Positions 1 through 11,990 of a DNA stretch of 64,000 bases are shown piece by piece. Made by a program: the position numbers and the translations under genes. Each line of letters begins with the position of its first letter. Position 1 is the first letter of the stretch. A model generated the notes under the pieces. The model was not told the DNA's origin. It saw only the letters and a program-made list of their open reading frames with translations, and did not search any database. Source of the DNA: Coriaria nepalensis (taxonomy: Eukaryota; Streptophyta; Magnoliopsida; Cucurbitales; Coriariaceae); contig CP114482.1 in the NCBI GenBank assembly GCA_027186245.1, positions 30,461,209-30,525,208 of the forward strand, written 5' to 3'.

Positions 1-3000
1 TCTTAAAAAGATCATTAGCACGTGATGCGCGAATGTGGTAGTGTTTGAAGTGGAAAAATAGAATTCGTTCGATATGTTTTCAAATGAATTAGTGACTTTC
101 AAAGAAACATTGAGATGATGACTCTAAGATTAAACAAATTCATACTTGCCTTCAAAAAATCATAACCAAGCTATGCGCGAAAGTCATGTTCGACATGCAA
201 AAATAGTATTCGCTCCCATGGGTTCGAAATATTTAATTTTCTTGAAAAAACTAATTGCCATGAATATAACATAAAACAAATGCATACTTGTCTTAAAAAG
301 ATCATTAACAAGTGATTCACAAAAGTAGTGTTTGAAGTGGAAAAATAGAATTCGTTCGAATTGCTTTCAAATGATTACTGAGTTGAAAAGACTCATTGAC
401 ATGAATCTCAATTGAAACAAATGACTACTTGCCCTAAAATGATCATTAGCAAGTTATGTACGAAAGTCGGGTTCGAAGTGCGAAAATAGAATTCATTTTA
501 GTTGCTTTTAAATGAATTAGTGACTTTCAAAGAGACATTGAGATGATGACTCTAAGATTAAACAAATTCATACTGGCCTTCAAAAAATCATAACCAAGCT
601 ATGCGCGAAAGTCATGTTTGAAATGCGAAAGTAGTAGTCGCTCCAATGGCTTCTAAATAATTTATTTTCTTGAAAAAATTCATTGACATGAATATAAGAA
701 AAAACAAATCAATACTTGTCTTAAAAAGATTATTAGCACGTGATGCGCGAATGTGGTAGTGTTTGATGTGGAAAAATAGAATTCGTTCGAATTGTTTTCA
801 AATGAATTAGTGACTTTCAAAGAAACATTGAGATGATAACTCTAAGATTAAACAAATTCATACTTGCCTTCAAAAAATCATAACCAAGCTGTGCGCGAAA
901 GTCATGTTTGAAATGCGAAAATAACATTCTCTCCATTTGGTTCGAAATAACTTATTTTCTTGAAAAAACTTATTGCCATGAATATAACATAAAACAAATG
1001 CATACTTGTCTTAAAAAGATCATTAACAAGTGATTCACAAAAGTCGTGTTTGAAGTGGAAAAATAGAATTCGTTCGAATTGCTTTCAAATGAATTAGTGA
1101 GTTGAAAAGACACAATGACATAAATCTCAATTGAAACAAATGACTACTTGCCAAAAAATGATCATTAGCAAGTTATGTACGAAAGTCGAGTTCGAAGTGC
1201 GAAAATAGAAATCATTTCAATTGCTTTCAAATGAATTAGTGACTTTCAAAGAGACATTGAGATGATGACTCTAAGATTAAACAAATTCCTACTTGCCTTC
1301 AAAAAATCATAACCAAGCTATGCGTTAAAGGAATGTTTGAAATGCAAAAATAATATTCGCTCCCATGGGTTCGAAATAATTTATTTTCTTGAAAAAACTA
1401 ATTGCCATGAATATAACATAAAACAAATGCATACTTGTCTTAAAAAGATCATTAACAAGTGATTCACAAAAGTAGTGTTTGAAGTGGAAAAATAGAATTC
1501 GTTCGAATTGCTTTCAAATGATTAGTGAGTTGAAAAGACTCATTGACATGAATCTCAAATGAAACAAATGACTACTTGCCCTAAAATGCTCATTAGCAAG
1601 TTATGTACGAAAGTCGGGTTCGAAGTGCGAAAATAGAATTCATTTTAATTGCTTTCAAATGAATTAATGACTTTCAAAGAGACATTGAGATGATGACTCT
1701 AAGATTAAACAAATTCATACTGGCCCTCAAAAAATCATAACCAAGCTATGCGCGAAAGTCATGTTTGAAATGCAAAAATAGTAGTCGCTCCAATGGCTTC
1801 TAAATAATTTATTTTCTTGAAAAAATTCATTGACATGAATATAAGAAAAAACAAATCAATACTTGTCTTAAAAAGATCATTAGCACGTGATGCGCGAATG
1901 TGGTAGTGTTTGAAGTGGAAAAATAGAATTCGTTCGAATTGTTTTCAAATGAATTAGTGACTTTCAAAGAAACATTGAGATGATGACTCTAAGATTAAAC
2001 AAATTCATACTTGCCTTCAAAAAATCATAACCAAGCTATGCGCGAAAGTCATGTTCGACATGCAAAAATAGTATTCGCTCCCATGGGTTCGAAATAATTT
2101 ATTTTCTTGAAAAAACTAATTGCCATGAATATAACATAAAACAAATGCATACTTGTCTTAAAAAGATCATTAACAAGTGATTCACAAAAGTAGTGTTTGA
2201 AGTGGAAAAATAGAATTCGTTCGAATTGCTTTCAAATGAATTAGTGAGTTGAAAAGACTCATTGACATAAATCTCAATTGAAACAAATGACTACTTGCCC
2301 TAAAATGATCATTAGCAAGTTATGTACGAAAGTCGAGTTCGAAGTGCGAAAATAGAAATTATTTTAATTGCTTTCAAATGAATTAGTGACTTTCAAAGAG
2401 ACATTGAGATGATGACTCTAAGATTAAACAAATTCATACTTGCCTTCAAAAAATCATAACCAAGCTATGCGTTAAAGGAATGTTTGAAATGCAAAAATAG
2501 TATTCGCTCCCATGGGTTCGAAATAATTTATTTTCTTGAAAAAACTAATTGCCATGAATATAACATAAAACAAATGCATACTTGTCTTAAAAAGATCATT
2601 AACAAGTGATTCACAAAAGTAGTGTTTGAAGTGGAAAAATAGAATTCGTTCGAATTGCTTTCAAATGATTACTGAGTTGAAAAGACTCATTGACAAGAAT
2701 CTCAATTGAAACAAATGACTACTTGCCCTAAAATGATCATTAGCAAGTTATGTACGAAAGTCGGGTTCGAAGTGCGAAAATAGAATTCATTTTAGTTGCT
2801 TTCAAATGAATTAGTGAGTTGCAAAGAGACATTGAGATGATGACTCTAAGATTAAACAAATTCATACTGGCCTTCAAAAAATCATAACCAAGCTATGCGC
2901 GAAAGTCATGTTTGAAATGCGAAAATTGTAGTCGCTCCAATGGCTTCTAAATAATTTATTTTCTTGAAAAAATTCATTGACATGAATATAAGAAAAAACA

Positions 3001-3560
3001 AATCAATACTTGTCTTAAAAAGATTATTAGCACGTGATGTGCGAATGTGGTAGTGTTTGAAGTGGAAAAATAGAATTCGTTTGAATTGTTTTCAAATGAA
3101 TTAGTGACTTTCAAAGAAACATTGAGATGATAACTCTAAGATTAAACAAATTCATACTTGCCTTCAAAAAATCATAACCAAGCTGTGCGCGAAAGTCATG
3201 TTTAAAATGCGAAAATAACATTCTCTCCATTTGGTTCGAAATAACTTATTTTCTTGAAAAAACTTATTGCCATGAATATAACATAAAACAAATGCATACT
3301 TGTCTTAAAAAGATCATTAACAAGTGATTCACAAAAGTAGTGTTTGAAGTGGAAAAATAGAATTCGTTCGAATTGCTTTCAAATGAATTAGTGAGTTGAA
3401 AAGACACATTGACATAAATCTCAATTGAAACAAATGACTACTTGCCCAAAAATGATCTTTAGCAAGTTATGTACGAAAGTCGAGTTCGAAGTGCGAAAAT
3501 AGAAATCATTTTAATTGCTTTCAAATGAATTAGTGACTTTCAAAGAGACATTGAGATGAC
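1..3560 (+). repeat. ~1,147-bp higher-order repeat (8 monomers: 429+429+290), about three copies
   Basis: Landmark pairs 121/1268/2416, 549/1696/2843 and 839/1986/3133 are each 1,147 or 1,148 bp apart. A unit order of trimer, dimer, trimer therefore repeats about three times. Unit-specific variants keep the same phase: GTAGTCGCTCCAATGGC occurs at the 549, 1696 and 2843 units, and GCGTTAAAGGAATG occurs near 1320 and 2467. Copies are similar but not identical. The trimer at 839 and the one at 3133 share TTCTCTCCATTTGG, while the 1986 trimer instead carries the CCCATGGG variant seen at 121. The left copy is cut by the window edge. Confidence 0.8.
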
Positions 3561-3561
3561 G

Positions 3562-5277
3562 ACTCTAAGATTAAACAAATTCATACTTGCCTTCAAAAAA
3601 TCATAACCAAGCTATGCGTGAAAGTCATGTTTGAAATGCAAAAATAACATTCTCTCCATTTGGTTCGAAATAACTTATTTTCTTGAAAAAACTTATTGCC
3701 ATGAATATAACATAAAACAAATGCATACTTGTCTTAAAAAGATCATTACCAAGTGATTCACAAAAGCATTGTTTGATGTGCAAAAATAGAATTCGTTCGA
3801 ATTGCTTTCAAATGAATTAGTGAGTTGAAAAGACACATTGACATAAATCTCAATTGAAACAAATGACTACTTGCCGAAAAATGATCTTTAGCAAGTTATG
3901 TACGAAAGTCGAGTTCGAAGTGCGAAAATAGAAATCATTTTAATTGCTTTCAAATGAATTAGTGACTTTCAAAGAGACATTGAGATGACGACTCTAAGAT
4001 TAAACAAATTCATACTTGCCTTCAAAAAATCATAACCAAGCTATGCGTGAAAGTCATGTTTGAAATGCAAAAATAGTATTCGCTCCCATGGGTTCGAAAT
4101 AATTTATTTTCTTGAAAAAACTAATTGCCATGAATATAACATAAAACAAATGCATACTTGTCTTAAAAAGATCATTAACAAGAGATTCACAAAAGTAGTG
4201 TTTGAAGTGGAAAAATAGAATTCGTTCGAATTGCTTTCGAATGAATTAGTGAGTTGAAAAGACTCATCGACATAAATCTCAAATGAAACAAATGACTACT
4301 TGCCCAAAAATGATCATTAGTGAGTTATGTACGAAAGTTGGGTTCGGAGTGCGAAAATAGATTTCATTTTAATTGCTTTCAAACGAATTAGTGACTTTCA
4401 AAGAGACATTGAGATGATGACTCTAAGATTAAACAAATTCATACTTGCCTTCAAAAAATCATAACCATGCTATACGCGAAAGTCATGTTTCAAATGCGAA
4501 AATAGTATTCGCTCCATTAAGTTCGAAATAACTTATTTTCATGAAAAAACTTATTGCCATGAATATAACATAAAACAAATGCATACTTGTCTTAAAAAGA
4601 TCATTAACAAGAGATTCACAAAAGTAGTGTTTGAAGTGGAAAAATAGAATTCGTTCGAATTGCTTTCGAATGAATTAGTGAGTTGAAAAGACTCATCGAC
4701 ATAAATCTCAAATGAAACAAATGACTACTTGCCCAAAAATGATCATTAGTGAGTTATGTACGAAAGTTGGGTTCGAAGTGCGAAAATAGATTTCATTTTA
4801 ATTGCTTTCAAATGAATTAGTGACTTTCGAAGAGACATTGAGATGATGACTCTAAGATTAAACAAATTCATACTGGCCTTCAAAAAATCATAACCAAGCT
4901 ATGCGTGAAAGTCATGTTTGAAGTGCGAAAATAACATTCTCTCCATTAGGTTCGAAATAACTTATTTTCTTGAAAAAACTTATTGCCATGAATATAACAT
5001 AAAACAAATGCATACTTGTCTTAAAAAGATCATTAACAAGTGATTCACAAAAGTAGTGTTTGATGTGCAAAAATAGAATTCGTTCGTATTGCTTTCAAAT
5101 GAATTAGTGAGTTGAAAAGACTCATTGACATAAATCTCAATTGAAACAAATGAGTACTTGCCCTAAAATGATCATTAGCAAGTTATGTACGAAAGTCGAG
5201 TTCGAAGTGCGAAAATAGAAATCATTTTCATTGCTTTCAAATGAATTAGTGACTTTCAAAGACATATTGAGATGATG
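3562..5277 (+). repeat. Run of four consecutive 429-bp trimers in subfamily 1
   Basis: Landmarks at 3562, 3991, 4420, 4849 and 5278 are all exactly 429 bp apart, without the 290-bp dimer that breaks the phase elsewhere in this subfamily. Part of this run (about 4,110-4,420 and 4,539-4,849) is almost identical between neighbours. Both share the rare variants AACAAGAGATTCAC, GACTCATCGACATAAATC and ATTAGTGAGTTATG. This indicates recent local duplication or conversion of one trimer. Confidence 0.8.
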
Positions 5278-7834
5278 ACTCTAAGATTAAACAAATTCAT
5301 ACTTGCCTTCAAAAAATCATAACCAAGCTATGCGCGAAAGTCATGTTTGAAATGCAAAAATAGTATTCGCTCCCATGGGTTCTAAATAATTTATCTTCTT
5401 GAAAAAATTCATTGACATGAATATAAGAAAAAACAAATCAATACTTTTCTTAAAAAGATCATTAGCACGTGATGCGCGAATGTGGTAGTGTTTGAAGTGG
5501 AAAAATAGAATTCGTTCGAATTGTTTTCAAATGAATTAGTGACTTTCAAAGAAACATTGAGATGATGACTCTAAGATTAAACAAATTCATACTTGCCTTC
5601 AAAAAATCATAACCAAGCTATGCGCGGAAGTCATGTTTGAAATGCGAAAATAGCATTCTCTCCATTAGGTTCGAAATAACTTATTTTCTTGAAAAAACTT
5701 ATTGCCATGAATATAACATAAAACAAATTCATACTTGTCTTAAAAAGATCATTAAGAAGTGATTCACAAAAGTAGTGTTTGATGTGCAAAAATAGAATTC
5801 GTTCGAATTGCTTTCAAATGAATTAGTGAGTTGAAAAGACTCATTGACAGGAAACTCAATTGAAACAAATGACTACTTGCCCTAAAGTGATAATTAGCAA
5901 GTTGTGTACGAAAGTCGGGTTCGAAGTGCGAAAATAGAATTCATTTTAATTGTTTTCAAACGAATTAGTGACTTTCAAAGAGACATAGAGATGATGACTC
6001 TAAGATTAAACAAATTCATACTTGCCTTCAAAAAATCATAACCAAGCCATGCGTGAAAGTCATGTTTGAAATGCGAAAATAGTATTCGCTCCAATGGGCT
6101 CCAAAAAATTTATTTTCTTGAAAAAACTCATTGCCATGAATATAACATAAAACAAATGCATACCTGTCTTAAAAAGATCACTAACAAGTGATTCACAAAA
6201 GTAGTGTTTGATGTGCAAAAATAGAATTCATTCGAATTGCTTTCATATGAATTAGTGAGTTGAAAAGACTCATTGACATAAATCTCAATTGAAACAAATG
6301 ACTAGTTGCCCTAAAATGATCATTAGCAAGTTATGTACGAAAGTCGAGTTCGAAGTGCGAAAATAGAATTCATTTTAATTGCTTTCAAACGAATTAGTGA
6401 CTTTCAAAGAGACGTTGAGATGATGACTCTAAGATTAAACAAATTCATACTTGCCTTCAAAAAATCATAACCAAGCTATGCGCGAAAGTCATGTTTGAAA
6501 TGCGAAAATAGTATTCGCTCCAATGGCTTCGAAATAATTTATTTTCTTGAAAAAACTCATTGACATGAATATAAGATAAAACAAATCAAAACTTGTCTTA
6601 AAAAGATCATTAGCACGTGATGCGTGAATGTGGTGTTGTTAGAAGTGGAAAAATAGAACTCGTTCGAATTGTTTTCAAATGAATTAGTGACTTTCGAAGA
6701 GATATTGAGATGATGACTCTAAGATTAAACAAATTCATACTTGCCTACAAAAAATCATATCTAAGCTATGCGCGAAAGTCATGTTTGAAATGCGAAAATA
6801 GTATTCGCTCCAATGGGTTCGAAAAAATTTATTTTCTTGAAAAAACTCATTGCCATGAATTTAACATAAAACAAATGCATACTTGTCTTAAAAAGATCAT
6901 TAACAAGTGATTCACAAAAGTAGTGTTTGAAGTGGAAAAATAGAATTCGCTCGAATTGCTTTCAAATGATTTAGTGAGTTGAAAAGACTCATTGACATGA
7001 ATCTCAAATAAAACAAATGACTACTTGCCCTAAAATGATAATTAGCAAGTTGTGTACGAAAGTCGGGTTCGAAATGCGAAAATATAATTCATTTTAATTG
7101 CTTTCAAATGAATTAGTGACTTTCAAAGAGACATTGAGATGATGACTCTAAGATTAAACAAATTCATACTTGCCTTCAAAAAATGATATGCAAGCTATGC
7201 GCGAAAGTCATGTTTGAAATGCGAAAATAGTTTTCGCTCCAATGGCTTCTAAATAATTTATTTTCTTGAAAAAATTCATTGACATGAATATAAGATAAAA
7301 CAAATCAATACTTGTCTTAAAAAGATCATTAGCACGTGATGCGCGAATGTGGTAGTGTTTGAAGTGGAAAAATAGAATTCGTTCGAATTGTTATCAAATG
7401 AATTAGTGACTTTCAAAGAAAGATTAAACAAATTCATACTTGCCTTCAAAAAATCATAACCAAGCTATGCGCGAAAGTCATGTTTGAAATGCGAAAATAG
7501 TATTCGCTCCATTAGGTTCGAAATAACTTATTTTCTTGAAAAAACTTATTGCCATGAATATAACATAAAACAAATGCATACTTGTCTTAAAAAGATCATT
7601 AACAAGTGATTCACAAAAGTAGTGTTTGATGTGCAAAAATAGAATTCCTTCGAATTACTTTCGAATGAATTAGTGAGTTGAAAAGACTCATTGACATGAA
7701 TCTCAAATGAAACAAATGACTACTTGCCCAAAAATGATCATTAGGAAGTTATGTACGAAAGTCGGGTTCGGAGTGCGAAAATAGAATTCATTTTATTTGC
7801 TTTCAAACGAATTAGTGACTTTCAAAGAGACATT
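5278..7834 (+). repeat. Mixed 290/429-bp units and degenerating right edge of subfamily 1
   Basis: Spacing alternates 290, 429, 429, 290, 429 up to the landmark at 7145. The next unit should start near 7435 but is damaged: at about 7,421-7,430 the sequence jumps from TTTCAAAGAAA to GATTAAACAAATTC. This removes about 20 bp that include the ACTCTAA part of the landmark. One more trimer-like unit follows before the junction with subfamily 2 at about 7,834. An open frame of 66 codons at 6,710-6,910 is a by-product of the repeat and has no coding features. Confidence 0.75.
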
Positions 7835-7840
7835 GAGTTG
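7830..7840. other. Junction between satellite subfamilies 1 and 2
   Basis: Left of this point the sequence reads GACTTTCAAAGAGACATTGAG, as in every subfamily 1 trimer. To the right it reads TTGACTCATTGACATGA followed by TTTTAAGCTG, as in subfamily 2 type A monomers. Subfamily 1 would continue with ATGATGACTCTAAG, and subfamily 2 would be preceded by TTATTAGC. The two share TTGAG at the switch. The monomer register is kept across it, so the change looks like recombination between aligned, homologous monomers and not an insertion. No target-site duplication or foreign sequence is present. Confidence 0.85.
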
Positions 7841-10800
7841 ACTCATTGACATGATTTTAAGCTGAAACCAAGGCACACGTGTCCCCTAAAGGTCATTAGC
7901 ATGTTGTGCACGAAACTCGTGTATAAAGTGCAAAAGTAGAATTCGTGCAAATCACAATCATAAGATGTACTGGCTTGGGGTGACTCATGAAAATGATTTT
8001 ATGGTGAAACAAATGCACACATGTCCCCTAAAGGACATTAGAATGTTGTGCACAGAACTCGTGTTTGAAGCGCAAAAATAGAATTTATTCGAATCACCAT
8101 CATATTTGACTTATTAGCTTGAGTTGACTCATTGACATGATTTTAATGTTTTAACCAAGGTGCATATATCCCCCAAAGGTCATTAGCCTGTTGTGTACGA
8201 AACACGTGTGTAAAGTGCAAAAGTGGAATTCTTTCGAATCGCAATCGTATAATGTATTGTCTTTAGGTGACTTATTAAATTGATTTTAAGCTGAAACAAA
8301 TGCATAGATGTCCCGCAAAGGACTTTAGAATGTTGGGCACAAAGCTCGTGTTTGAAGTGGAAAAACAGAATTTGTTCGAATCACCATCATATGACATATT
8401 GGCTTGGGGTGACTCATTGACATGATTTTAAGGTGAAACCAGGGCACACGTGTCCCCCAAAGGTCATTACCAGGTTGTGCACGAAACTCGTGTATGAAAT
8501 GCAAAAGTAGAATTCGTTGGAATCACAATCATAAAATGTATTGGCTTGAGGTGACTCATTAAAATGATTTTAAGGTAAAACAGATGCACAAATGTCCAGC
8601 GAAGGACATTAGAATGTTGTGAACAAAACTCGTGTTTGAAGTGGAAAAATAGAATTTACTCGAATCGCCATCATATGACTTATTAGCTTTAGTTGCCTCA
8701 TTTACATGATTTTAAGCTGAAACCAAGGCACACGTGTCTCCGAAAGGTCATTAGCATGTTGTGCACGAAACTCGTGTAGAAAGTGCAAAAGTAGAATTCG
8801 TTCTAATCACAATCATAAGATGTATTGGCTTGAGGTGACTCATTAAAATGATTTTAAGGTAAAACAAATGCACATATGTCCAGCGAAGAACATCAAAATG
8901 TTGTGCACAAAACTCCTGTTTGAAGTGCAAAAATAGAATTTAGTCGAACCGCCATCATATGACTTATTAGCTTGAGTTGACTCATTGACATGATTTTAAG
9001 CTGAAACCAAGGCACACGTGTCCCCGAAAGGTCATTAGCATGTTGTGCACGAAACTCGTGTATAAAGTGCAAAAGTAGAATTCGTTCTAATCACAATCAT
9101 AAGATGTATTGGCTTGAGGTGACTCATTAAAATGATTTTAAGGTAAAACAAATGCACATATGTCCAGCGAAGAACATCAGAATGTTGTGCACAAAACTCC
9201 TGTTTGAGGTGCAAAAATAGAATTTATTCGAACTGCCATCATATGACTTATTAGCTTGAGTTGACTCATTGACATGATTTTAATGTTTTAACCAAGGTGC
9301 ATATGTCCCCCAAAGGTCATTAGCCTGTTGTGTACGAAACACGTGTGTAAAGTGCAAAAGTGGAATTCTTTCGAATCACAATCGTATAATGTATTGTCTT
9401 TAGGTGACTTATTAAATTGATTTTAAGCTGAAACAAATGCATAGATGTCCCGCAAAGGACTTTAGAATGGTGCGCACAAAGCTCGTGTTTGAAGTGGAAA
9501 AACAGAATTTGTTCGAATCACCATCATATGACATATTGGCTTGGGGTGACTCATTGACATGATTTTAAGGTGAAACCAGGGCACACGTGTCCCCCAAAGG
9601 TCATTACCATGTTGTGCACGAAACTCGTGTATAAAATGCAAAAGTATAATTCGTTGTAATCACAATCATAAAATGTATTGGCTTGAGGTGACTCATTAAA
9701 ATGATTTTAAGGTAAAACAGATGCACAAATGTCCAGCGAAGGACACTAGAATGTTGTGAACAAAACTCGTGTTTGAAGTGCAAAAATAGAATTTACTCGA
9801 ATCGCCATCATATGACTTATTAGCTTGAGTTGCCTCATTTACATGATTTTAAGGTGAAACCAAGGCACACGTGTCCCCCAAAGGTCATTAGCATGTTGTG
9901 CACGAAACTCGTGTAGAAAGTGCAAAAGTAGAATTCGTTCTAATCACAATCATAAGATGTATTGGCTTGAGGTGACTCATTAAAATGATTTTAAGGTAAA
10001 ACAAATGCACATATGTCCAGCGAAGAACATCAGAATGTTGTGCACAAAACTCCTGTTTGAAGTGCAAAAATAAAATTTAGTTGAACCGCCATCATATGAC
10101 TTATTAGCTTGAGTTGACTCATTGACATGATTTTAAGCTGAAACCAAGGCACACGTGTCCCCGAAAGGTCATTAGCATGTTGTGCACGAAACTCGTGTAT
10201 AAAGTCCAAAGGAAGAATTCGTTCTAATCACAATCATAAGATGTATTGGCTTGAGGTGACTCATTAAAATGATTTTAAGGTAAAACAAATGCACATATGT
10301 CCAGCGAAGAACATCAGAATGTTGTGCACAAAACTCCTGTTTGAGGTGCAAAAATAGAATTTATTCGAACTGCCATCATATGACTTATTAGCTTGAGTTG
10401 ACTCATTGACATGATTTTAAGCTGAAACCAAGGCACACGTGTCCCCCAAAGGTCATTAGCATGTTGTGCATGAAATTCGTGTATAAAGTGCAAAAGTAGA
10501 ATTCGTTCTAATCACAATCATAAGACGTACTGGCTTGGGGTGACTCATGAAAATGATTTTAAGGTGAAACAAATGCACACATGTCCCCTAAAGGACGTTA
10601 GAATGTTGTGCACAAAACTCGTGTTTGAAGCGCAAAAATAGAATTTTTTCGATTCACCATCATATTTGACTTATTAGCTTGAGTTGACTCATTGACATGA
10701 TTTTAATGTTTTAACCAAGGTGCATATGTCCCCCAAAGGTCATTGGCCTGTTGTGTACGAAACACGTGTGTAAAGTGCAAAAGTGGAATTCTTTCGAATC

Positions 10801-11990
10801 ACAATCGTATAATGTATTGTCTTTAGGTGACTTATTAAATTGATTTTAAGCTGAAACAAATGCATAGATGTCCCGCAAAGGACTTTAGAATGTTGCGCAC
10901 AAAGCTCGTGTTTGAAGTGGAAAAACAGAATTTGTTCGAATCACCATCATATCATATATTGGCTTGGGGTGACTCATTGACATGATTTTAAGGTGAAACC
11001 AGGGCACACGTGTCCCCCAAAGGTCATTACCATGTTGTGCACGAAACTCGTGTATAAAATGCAAAAGTAGAATTCGTTGTAATCACAATCAGAAAATGTA
11101 TTGGCTTGAGGTGACTCATTAAAATGATTTTAAGGTAAAACAGATGCACATATGTCCAGCGAAGGACATCAGAATGTTGTGCACAAAACTCCTGTTTGAA
11201 GTGCAAAAATAGAATTTATTCGAACCGCCATCATATGACTTATTAGCTTGAGTTGACTCATTGACATGATTTTAAGCTGAAACCAAGGCACACGTGTCCC
11301 CTAAAGGTCATTACCATGTTGTGCACGAAACTCGTGTATAAAGTGCAAAACTAGAATTCGTTCTAATCACAATCATAAGATGTACTGGCTTGGGGTGACT
11401 CATGAAAATGATTTTAAGGTGAAACAAATGCACACATGTCCCCTAAAGGACATTAGAATGTTGTGCACAAAACTCGTGTTTGAAGCGCAAAAATAGAATT
11501 TATTCGAATCACCATCATATTTGACTTATTAGCTTGAGTTGACTCATTGACATGATTTTAATGTTTTAACCAAGGTGCATATGTCCCCCAAAGGTCATTA
11601 GCCTGTTGTGTACGAAACACGTGTATAAAGTGCAAAAGTGGAATTCTTTCGAATCGCAATCGTATAATGTATTGTCTTTAGGTGACTTATTAAATTGATT
11701 TTAAGCTGAAACAAATGCATAGATGTCCCGTAAAGGACTTTAGAATGTTTTGCACAAAACTCGTGTTTGAGAAGCAAAAATAGAATTTATTCGAATCGCC
11801 ATCATATGACTTATTACCATGAGTTGACTCATTGACATGATTTTAAGCTGAAACCAAGGCACACGTGTCCCCTAAAGGTCATAAGCATGTTGTGCACGAA
11901 ACTCGTGTATATAGTGCAAAAGTAGAATTCATTCTAATCACAATCATAAGATGTATTGGCTTGAGGTGACTCATTAAAATGATTTTAAGG
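7840..11990 (+). repeat. Subfamily 2 block with ~1,137-bp (8-mer) and ~1,423-bp (10-mer) HORs
   Basis: The variant TTTTAATGTTTTAACCAAGG occurs at 8,141, 9,278, 10,701 and 11,557, giving spacings of 1,137, 1,423 and 856 bp (8, 10 and 6 monomers). The units at 8,141-9,277 and 9,278-10,414 are near-matching complete copies. They share GTGTGTAAAGTGCAAAAGTGG, CAATCGTATAATGTATTGTC, ACCAGGGCACACG and CAGATGCACAAATGTCCAGC in the same order. The dimer preceding the landmark at 8,141 recurs at 10,415 and 11,270 and carries a 2-bp insertion (CATATTTGAC for CATATGAC) plus GAAGCGCAAAAATAG. The block is more diverged from the 284-bp dimer consensus than later blocks. Confidence 0.8.

Larger units (their letters stand above)
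1..7834 (+). repeat. Satellite subfamily 1: array of ~143-145 bp monomers in 429-bp trimers and 290-bp dimers
   Basis: The landmark ACTCTAAGATTAAAC recurs at 121, 549, 839, 1268, 1696, 1986, 2416, 2843, 3133, 3562, 3991, 4420, 4849, 5278, 5568, 5997, 6426, 6716 and 7145. The spacings are therefore about 429 bp (three monomers) or 290 bp (two monomers). Three monomer types can be told apart. The first carries the landmark. The second contains GAATATAACATAAAACAAATG and the third contains GACTCATTGACATGAATCTC. The 290-bp units lack the third type. The array is AT-rich and head to tail, with no interruption by other sequence. It is homologous to subfamily 2: both share GACTCATTGACATGA, GAAACAAATG and a TCATTAGCA...GAAA...AAGTG core in the same order. 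No gene is visible. Confidence 0.95.

Noticed and set aside
7800..7860. Transposon insertion at the subfamily boundary
   Set aside because: No terminal repeats, target-site duplication or foreign sequence; both sides are homologous monomers in register.
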